Source: an uncultured Oscillospiraceae bacterium
Lineage (GTDB): Bacteria > Bacillota > Clostridia > Oscillospirales > Oscillospiraceae
Assembly: GCA_934662925.1 (NCBI GenBank)
Contig: CAKUKL010000038.1
Span: forward strand, 1 to 9,553
DNA: 9,553 bases
Direction of reading: 5' to 3'
The notes under the pieces are model-generated. The model was not told the DNA's origin. It was given only the letters and a program-made list of their open reading frames with translations, and ran no database searches. How positions within the stretch are numbered: the first letter of the stretch is position 1; every line of letters begins with the position of its first letter. This document shows positions 5,547 to 9,553 of this stretch, piece by piece. The position numbers and the translations under genes are program-made.

Positions 5547-7200
5547 GATCCGCAGTGAAATGCGAAACGGGAAGTCGATCTTCGACCTCCCGCTGCGGGT
5601 GACCTTTTACGCGAGAGTTTCCACCGACAAGGACGAGCAGCTGAACAGTTTGGAAAATCAGGTGCAGTATTACACGGAGCTGATCCAAAGCAAGCCGAAC
5701 TGGACTTATGTAGAGGGTTACGTGGACGAAGGCATCAGCGGGACAAGTACAAAAAAGCGGGACAGTTTCAAACGGATGATCATGGACGCCAAAGCAGGGC
5801 GGTTCGATTTCATCATCACGAAGGAAATATCCCGCTTTTCCCGCAGCACGCTGGACAGCATCCAGTACACGCAGGCGCTTCTGGAGCACGATGTGGGGGT
5901 GCTGTTCCAGAACGACAACATCAACACGCTGGACTCGGACAGCGAATTCCGGCTGGTGGTCATGGCCGGAGTGGCTCAGGACGAGGTGAGGAAGCTCTCG
6001 GAACGGCTGAAATTCGGCTTCCGGCAGGCAATCAAAAACGGGCATGTGCTGGGAAACGACAAGCTGTGGGGGTACGATAAGAAGGACTGCGTACTGACCG
6101 TCAACGAAGAGGAAGCGCGGGTGGTCCGCAGGATCTTTGACCTTTACGCCAATCGGAAGCTCGGCATCCGGCGCATCTCGCGGCAGCTCTACGACGAGGG
6201 CTTTACCAGCCGCAAGGGCAATGCGTTCAATGTGCTGACCATCCGGCATATTCTCTGCAATCCCAAGTATAAGGGCTGGTACTGCGCCAACAAGTCCCAG
6301 ACCGTGGACTACCGCAGCAAGCGGAAGGTCTTTCTGGATGAGAGCGAGTGGGTCATGTACCCGGACCCGGCCATCCCGGCGATCGTGCCGGAGGAGCTGT
6401 GGGACCGGGCTAACGCGCTCTACAGGCAGCGCAGCCGGCAGATGATGTCCCATCAGAGCGCCGCGGAATTTCACAACCGCTATCCATACAGCGGCAAAAT
6501 CATCTGCGAGGAGCACGGCGCCAGCTTTCACCGGCAGGTGCTGAAAAGCGCGAAAGGGGAGAAGGAGGTCTGGCAGTGCCGGGTCTACCGCAGCCGGGGG
6601 AGGGCCGCCTGCTCCGCGCCGCAGCTGTACACCGCGGAACTGGATCGGATCATGGCCCGGATCTTCGACCGGCTGGCGCGGGATAAACAGGCGATTGCGG
6701 ATGCGGTCGTGAAAGTGATACGATCGGTGCCGGATGAACATGATTACCGGCGGGACGCCATGAGACTGGAGGAGGACCTGTCTGCTATCCACGCGAAAAA
6801 GGACCGCCTTCTGGAAATGAGTATCGCCGGTGTGATCTCCATTGACGAATTCAAAAAACGCAACGATGGGTTCAACGATCAGATCCAAAAGCTGGAGGAT
6901 CAGCTTGCAGTCCTGAGCGGGGAAGAGCAGAAAAGCAAAGCCTCCGTTGAGCAGCTGAACAGGATCAAGGACGCGCTGAAAGAGGAGCTTTCGTTCAAAA
7001 CCGGCATCAATTCAGCGCTGGTCACCACGATTCTTGACCACATCGTGGTCAGGAAAGGCAGCACTAAAGAGGAGCTGCGTCTGGACATTTACTTAAAATT
7101 CGGCGACCCCTATGGGGTCGTTTTTGACCGAAAAAATTCCTCCTTCCGCTTTGACCGTCCAAGAAGTACTATACACAAAACGGAGATCAGGACGATCTGA
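5533..7200 (+). CDS. Large serine recombinase (SpoIVCA-like site-specific recombinase)
   Basis: The 555-aa protein is an integrase/excisionase of the large serine recombinase class. The catalytic resolvase domain (about 22-165) has R28 and nucleophile S30 in YARVSTDKDEQ, then DEGISGTSTKKR and KEISRFSR with R101 and R104. A recombinase domain (about 175-300) follows, then a zinc-ribbon-like part with C325, H328, C349 and C360 (IICEEHG and WQCRVYRSRG), and a coiled coil at about 405-485. It starts at ATG 5533 with AAAGGAGG 9 nt upstream. The C-terminus is odd: the last dozen or so residues are encoded by bases that in another frame are SigK codons, so the stop is supplied by the target gene. 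Its place against a sigK fragment on the same strand suggests that it excises a skin-type element, as SpoIVCA does in B. subtilis. Confidence 0.92.
   Translation: MNVLKIRSEMRNGKSIFDLPLRVTFYARVSTDKDEQLNSLENQVQYYTELIQSKPNWTYVEGYVDEGISGTSTKKRDSFKRMIMDAKAGRFDFIITKEISRFSRSTLDSIQYTQALLEHDVGVLFQNDNINTLDSDSEFRLVVMAGVAQDEVRKLSERLKFGFRQAIKNGHVLGNDKLWGYDKKDCVLTVNEEEARVVRRIFDLYANRKLGIRRISRQLYDEGFTSRKGNAFNVLTIRHILCNPKYKGWYCANKSQTVDYRSKRKVFLDESEWVMYPDPAIPAIVPEELWDRANALYRQRSRQMMSHQSAAEFHNRYPYSGKIICEEHGASFHRQVLKSAKGEKEVWQCRVYRSRGRAACSAPQLYTAELDRIMARIFDRLARDKQAIADAVVKVIRSVPDEHDYRRDAMRLEEDLSAIHAKKDRLLEMSIAGVISIDEFKKRNDGFNDQIQKLEDQLAVLSGEEQKSKASVEQLNRIKDALKEELSFKTGINSALVTTILDHIVVRKGSTKEELRLDIYLKFGDPYGVVFDRKNSSFRFDRPRSTIHKTEIRTI
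7104..7125 (+). terminator. Terminator-like hairpin inside the 3' end of the recombinase gene
   Basis: CGACCCC (7104-7110) and GGGGTCG (7114-7120) form a perfect 7-bp GC-rich stem with a 3-nt loop, followed directly by TTTTT (7121-7125). It lies within codons for the GDPYGVVFD stretch, 75 nt before the recombinase stop. It may be a coding coincidence. Confidence 0.4.
7155..7172 (+). other. Probable recombination junction (attR-like) between element and sigK
   Basis: Sigma-type coding in its own frame can be followed back to codons for KKYY at 7161-7172. Immediately before them that frame has Pro-Ser and a stop (7152-7154), which do not fit a sigma factor. The crossover should therefore lie at about 7155-7172. 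The exact core cannot be fixed without the other half-site. Confidence 0.55.
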
Positions 7201-7613
7201 TCTCCATCGGCACCATCGGCCTGATCAAGGGCGTGTCCACGTTCCGACCGGATAAAAATGTCCGGCTGGCAACGTATGCGAGCCGATGTATAGAAAATGA
7301 GATCCTCATGTACTTCCGCTCCCAGCGGAAGCTGCAGGGGGAGGTGTCCCTGTCCGACAGTCTGGACGCGGAGGGGGAGAGCAGCTCGCTGTCCTTGATG
7401 GACGTGATCTGCGTGGACGACACCATGCTGGAGGAGTTGGACATCCGGGAGGCCTGCGCCAAGGTGCGCCGGTGCGTGGAGACCAGCCTCACCCCCCGGG
7501 AGGCCAACATCATCCGCCTGCGGTACGGCCTTGACGACCGCCAGCCCCTGACCCAGCGGGAGATCGCCGTGCTGTGCGGCATTTCCCGGAGTTATGTATC
7601 GCGCGGCGCTTAA
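7161..7613 (+). pseudogene. sigK: C-terminal part of a SigK-type sporulation sigma factor, lacking its N-terminal half
   Basis: About 150 codons match mother-cell sigma factors of the SigE/SigK group. Region 2 contains DDLISIGTIGLIKGVSTF and RLATYASRCIENEILMYFR; region 4 contains LTPREANIIRLRYGLDD and TQREIAVLCGISRSYVSR. LIKG and ISRSYVSR favour SigK over SigE. There is no start codon or ribosome site for the fragment: the frame begins at the recombinase junction, and region 1.2 and the first part of region 2 are missing from the window. The end is also damaged: after SYVSR the frame reads Gly-Ala-stop, while codons reading RALKALK, the expected tail, occur 16 nt later in another frame (from 7631). 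The first defect fits a skin-type interruption, reversible by excision; the second would remain after excision. Confidence 0.85.
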
Positions 7614-7901
7614 TGTAAGTAGGGCCTTGAAAGCCTTGAAAATGCAAGCTTGTCCGGGCTTCAGGCGTAGTAGGCTTGAGTCGTCGTTATTGTAGGTGGT
7701 AAAAAGTTAAGAGTGATAAGCGGCCATTCATCCAGGCTTGGAGCATAGATAAGCGTGAGTTTATAGGTGAGTTCCCAGCGGATTTTCGCAAAATATTGGT
7801 GGAACGATTCAAATAGCAGAATCAAAGCTAAATTTCCCTCATGATATGACACTATTTTCAACTGATCAGTGCGAAAATTTACACAGGAAGGAGGTGGTTC
7901 C
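7614..7901 (+). other. Gene-poor interval with a short coding remnant
   Basis: These 288 nt are AT-richer than the region to the left. The first bases (about 7631-7651) look like the frame-shifted sigK tail. At 7703-7816 an open stretch of 37 codons without a start ends in a peptide reading GEFPADFRKILVERFK before TAG; it looks like the 3' end of a lost gene but I do not recognise it. The last bases hold GGAAGGAGGT, the ribosome site of the next gene. No clear promoter is seen. Confidence 0.4.
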
Positions 7902-8231
7902 ATGAAAGCAGCAATTTACTGCCGCGTGGATGGAGGAGGAAGTCCGGAAATGCGGCGTAATGCATTGGAGATGCAGAAACAGGAGCTGGAACGTTATGCA
8001 GCGAGAAAGAGGATGTATGTTTCAGGCTATTATGAGGATGATGGCTTTCCCGGATATGATCTGAAGCGTCCTGGATTGGCACAAATGCTGAGAGATTATG
8101 ACGCTGGCTTATTTGAGCAAGTTCTGGTAGTCAACCGCGGCCGATTATACCGTGGGAACTCATGGAACGAACCAAATTGGCCATTTCAAGTACATTTTGT
8201 GAAGCAGTTAAATCACGAATTAAAACGGTGA
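7902..8231 (+). CDS. Stand-alone serine-recombinase catalytic-like domain lacking the nucleophile
   Basis: A 109-aa protein that covers only the resolvase catalytic fold. Family features are YCRV (residues 6-9), YEDDGFPGYDLKRPGL (about 44-59) and VVNRGRLYRG (about 76-85), where R8, R81 and R84 match conserved arginines. At the position of the catalytic serine (YxRVS) there is Asp10, so strand cleavage is unlikely. The E-helix, recombinase domain and zinc ribbon are absent, and the protein ends at an intrinsic terminator. The start at 7902 has AAGGAGGT 6-7 nt upstream; an in-frame ATG at 7869 would include the ribosome site and is rejected. Short proteins ending in a WNEPNWPFQV-like motif appear to be a family of their own in clostridial elements (from memory, unchecked), so this may be a real small gene and not a truncated one. 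The role is unknown. Confidence 0.72.
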   Translation: MKAAIYCRVDGGGSPEMRRNALEMQKQELERYAARKRMYVSGYYEDDGFPGYDLKRPGLAQMLRDYDAGLFEQVLVVNRGRLYRGNSWNEPNWPFQVHFVKQLNHELKR

Positions 8232-8252
8232 GGGATGTCCCCTCACCGTTTT
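8222..8252. terminator. Shared bidirectional terminator of convergent genes
   Basis: A perfect 13-bp stem (AAAACGGTGAGGG at 8222-8234 with its complement at 8240-8252) has a 5-nt loop. On the plus strand the arm ends in TTTTT; on the minus strand it ends in TTTTA. The plus-strand stop (8229-8231) lies in the left arm and the minus-strand stop (8243-8245) in the right arm, so both transcripts end here. Confidence 0.9.
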
Positions 8253-9121
8253 TCTTTCCAATACTCCGCACACTGCTTTTGCAGAGCGGAAATATAGCGT
8301 TTGAAATAGTCGCCGATAAAATCTGGGTAGAAATAGCAAAGCGTATTCAGAAAATCATCAATGTAGTCACTACGAATATCCTGAATACGGGCGAAAGGGT
8401 CTAAGAAATAAGACAGACTATCTGGGCAAATTTTCAGACAGTTTGCTAGATGGATATTACACCAGGAGGGATTAAGAACTTGTGACATATCGCTGGAGAG
8501 CATTTGGTGTTTCATAACTTGCTGCAGGTTCAGCCCATTGATGGTTTGGCAAATGCCGGCCGTGTCAAGCTGAAAATTGCTAATAGGAAATGCATCGGCA
8601 GTATCTACGCGATAGATCCTATCATCATCAGCGAGCAGGATTTCAATGCCATCCCCCTCGCCTGTAAGGCTGTACAAACCATAGAAAGCAAAATAATGTT
8701 CCCAATTTTTGGCTTGCTCTCGTACTTTTTCATAAGTAGGCATCGAATCGGTCACGTTCAAATATCGTTCCCCGATGATATACTCTGTTTTGAAATAAGG
8801 CCGCTTTTCTCCTTGAGAGAGTTGGAATAAGACGGCGTCCGGCATGCAGTATCCCATCGCCTGCGCCAACTTGGTGTAGATGAACTCGTTGCAGGCGCAA
8901 TCTGTATAAGCGTGCTTCACGAGATACCGATTATTCTGATCAGCCTTTTGTTTGGCCAGTAAAAGGCGGCCGCTGTCACCCTCTTGAGATGGAATTTGAG
9001 AAAACACAAAATCGGCCGTTTGAACCACATCGGGAGTAGTGATCGGCGGTTTTCCCTGATTTTCCCGCTCTTTGGATTCCATGCGCAGCTGTATCATATA
9101 CTTATCTAACCCTGGATGCAT
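8243..9121 (-). CDS. Hypothetical protein, possibly HipA/PI3K-like kinase fold
   Basis: The 292-aa protein has no signal peptide or membrane segment. Several features recall HipA-type kinases: RYLVKH with K69 as a possible ATP-binding lysine, then ACNEFIYTKLAQAMGYCMPD (76-95), like the NE-x-x-x-x-x-LA-x-x-x-G-x-x-xP helix, and RIYRVDTADAF (168-178) as a DFG-like metal site with D173. The catalytic loop expected before it is degenerate (GEGDGIEILL), so activity is uncertain and the call is tentative. The start at 9121 is supported by GGGAGGT at about 6-nt spacing and by a near-consensus promoter just upstream. A 40-codon extension to 9241 would contain that promoter and is rejected. It is a monocistronic gene lying among recombinase genes, so probably cargo of a mobile element. 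HipA-like proteins act in persistence or phage defence in some systems, but nothing here shows which. Confidence 0.7.
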   Translation of the reverse strand: MHPGLDKYMIQLRMESKERENQGKPPITTPDVVQTADFVFSQIPSQEGDSGRLLLAKQKADQNNRYLVKHAYTDCACNEFIYTKLAQAMGYCMPDAVLFQLSQGEKRPYFKTEYIIGERYLNVTDSMPTYEKVREQAKNWEHYFAFYGLYSLTGEGDGIEILLADDDRIYRVDTADAFPISNFQLDTAGICQTINGLNLQQVMKHQMLSSDMSQVLNPSWCNIHLANCLKICPDSLSYFLDPFARIQDIRSDYIDDFLNTLCYFYPDFIGDYFKRYISALQKQCAEYWKEKR

Positions 9122-9145
9122 CTCAACACCTCCCAATTTGTTTTC

Positions 9146-9174
9146 ATTGTAAAAGAAAAGGGGAACTTTGTCAA
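9146..9174 (-). promoter_or_regulatory. Near-consensus sigma-A promoter of the kinase-like gene
   Basis: On the minus strand there is TTGACA (9174-9169), a spacer of exactly 17 nt and TACAAT (9151-9146). The 5' UTR would be roughly 20 nt before the ATG at 9121. This fixes the start of the gene. Confidence 0.9.
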
Positions 9175-9207
9175 TCATTGTTGAACTGTGTCGGTATGCT
9201 AACACGG

Positions 9208-9228
9208 ATTTTCCATATGCAGGAAAAT
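9208..9228. promoter_or_regulatory. Inverted repeat between divergent genes, candidate operator
   Basis: ATTTTCC (9208-9214) and GGAAAAT (9222-9228) are perfect 7-bp arms separated by 7 nt. The site lies between the leftward kinase-like gene and the rightward 41-aa gene. ATATGC is also repeated directly here. The function is inferred from position only. Confidence 0.35.
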
Positions 9229-9282
9229 ATGCTTCCGGCATCGCATAATCTTAATTATTTGAGGAAGGAGTGAGTGCATTAG

Positions 9283-9408
9283 ATGAAAGAGCAGCGAGAA
9301 CTGGTCGTCCGATGTGATTTTTCCAAAGCCGGTGAAAATCTGCAAGAATTGCTTCTGCAATCGTTTCAGTCTTTTCTTGTCCGAAAGATTGAAACCGCAG
9401 TTTTTTGA
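9283..9408 (+). CDS. Small 41-aa protein upstream of a serine recombinase
   Basis: This short gene encodes a 41-aa peptide that I do not recognise. It reads VVRCDFSKAGENLQELLLQS (residues 8-27), a strand followed by an amphipathic Leu-rich helix, and then QSFLVRKIE. AAGGAG lies about 13 nt before the ATG, a rather long spacing. It is the first gene of a rightward pair: the partial recombinase starts 63 nt after its stop. Tiny genes just before large serine recombinases are common in clostridial transposons and integrative elements, and this one parallels the 60-aa gene before the first recombinase. It may be an accessory factor; a chance open frame is possible but less likely given its clean amphipathic pattern. 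Confidence 0.5.
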   Translation: MKEQRELVVRCDFSKAGENLQELLLQSFQSFLVRKIETAVF

Positions 9409-9413
9409 CGCTG

Positions 9414-9445
9414 TTCATCATGGGTGATATCCTACCTGTGATGAA
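9414..9445. repeat. Inverted repeat before the third recombinase gene
   Basis: TTCATCA (9414-9420) and TGATGAA (9439-9445) are perfect 7-bp arms; after a two-base mismatch the stem continues with GGT/ACC. It lies between the 41-aa gene and the partial recombinase. It could be an attenuator, operator or recombinase site. There is no T-tract, so it is not an intrinsic terminator. Confidence 0.35.
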
Positions 9446-9471
9446 TGGCCGCTTGTCTCAGGAGGTCAGAT

Positions 9472-9553
9472 ATGTACAATGAGATAAGCAACCCCATGGA
9501 TTATCATGTGGCACTATACATCAGACTGTCAAAGGAGGATGAGAGCGAAGGCC
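9472..9553 (+). CDS. Start of a third serine recombinase (partial, runs off the window)
   Basis: Twenty-seven codons are visible. The reading YHVALYIRLSKEDESEG (residues 11-27) is the N-terminal catalytic motif of large serine recombinases of clostridial transposons, with the nucleophile at S20 in IRLS. GGAGGT lies about 5-6 nt before the ATG at 9472. The motif differs from the YARVST type of the 555-aa recombinase and the YCRVDG type of the 109-aa protein, so it belongs to another lineage and is not a duplicate. The gene continues beyond 9553. With the 41-aa gene it probably forms the integration module of a separate element. Confidence 0.85.
   Translation, partial: MYNEISNPMDYHVALYIRLSKEDESEG

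Noticed and set aside
5266..6888. A 540-codon minus-strand open frame
   Set aside because: It is antisense to the recombinase, whose catalytic and zinc-ribbon motifs prove the plus frame. It has no recognisable domain.
7073..7200. Reading the recombinase as truncated by a frameshift
   Set aside because: The frame is open from a good start through all domains to about 555 residues, a normal length for the class. Only the last residues come from the target gene.
7661..7903. An 80-codon minus-strand open frame
   Set aside because: It has no ribosome site, its start is the complement of the next gene's Shine-Dalgarno, and the peptide shows no family features.
8243..9241. Longer kinase-like product starting at 9241
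   Set aside because: The extension would contain a near-consensus promoter at 9146-9174, and the GGGAGGT ribosome site serves the ATG at 9121.
1..9553. CRISPR arrays, tRNA and rRNA genes
   Set aside because: No regularly spaced direct repeats, cloverleaf with conserved arms, or rRNA-like stretch was seen on either strand.

Overview
The window looks like an accessory region of a GC-rich, spore-forming Clostridia-type Firmicute (Oscillospiraceae-like). The evidence is strong AAGGAG/GGAGG Shine-Dalgarno sites, vegetative sigma-A promoters of the TTGACA-17-TATAAT type, clostridial-style serine recombinases and a fragment of a sporulation sigma factor. The genus is an inference.

Layout. (1) Positions 51-892, minus strand: a compact toxin-antitoxin operon with its own sigma-A promoter. 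It runs from a Phd/YefM antitoxin to a RelE/ParE toxin to an unrecognised small third gene, and closes at an intrinsic terminator. (2) Positions 924-5289, minus strand: a GC-rich four-gene operon, CydD-like ABC exporter, CydC-like ABC exporter, YgbA (nitrous-oxide-stimulated-promoter family) and YbaN/DUF454 membrane protein. Every junction overlaps by 1-4 nt, and dyads upstream look like operators. A bidirectional terminator separates it from the toxin-antitoxin operon. (3) Positions 5364-7200, plus strand: a small gene and a 555-aa large serine recombinase. (4) Positions 7161-7613, plus strand: the recombinase runs straight into the C-terminal part of a SigK-type sporulation sigma factor that lacks its N-terminal half. 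This is the arrangement of a skin-type intervening element. The sigma frame is broken again just after its region 4.2 helix. (5) Positions 7614-9553, clearly more AT-rich: a gene-poor stretch with a short coding remnant, a stand-alone serine-recombinase catalytic-like domain whose nucleophilic Ser is replaced by Asp, a convergent gene for a possible HipA/PI3K-like kinase-fold protein with a near-consensus promoter, a 41-aa gene, and the start of a third serine recombinase cut off by the window edge.

How it may work together. The best reading is a mosaic of mobile DNA built at a sigK locus. The 555-aa recombinase is placed to excise the DNA between two sigK halves, as SpoIVCA does in Bacillus subtilis, but the 5' half of sigK is not in the window. 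If that half lies further left on the plus strand, the cydDC-ygbA-ybaN and toxin-antitoxin operons are cargo of the intervening element. The broken 3' end of sigK argues that the locus may instead be decaying. The cydDC/ygbA/ybaN operon is plausibly a redox or nitrosative-stress module, because CydDC and YgbA have each been linked to nitric oxide stress in E. coli; this is an inference from families and gene order.
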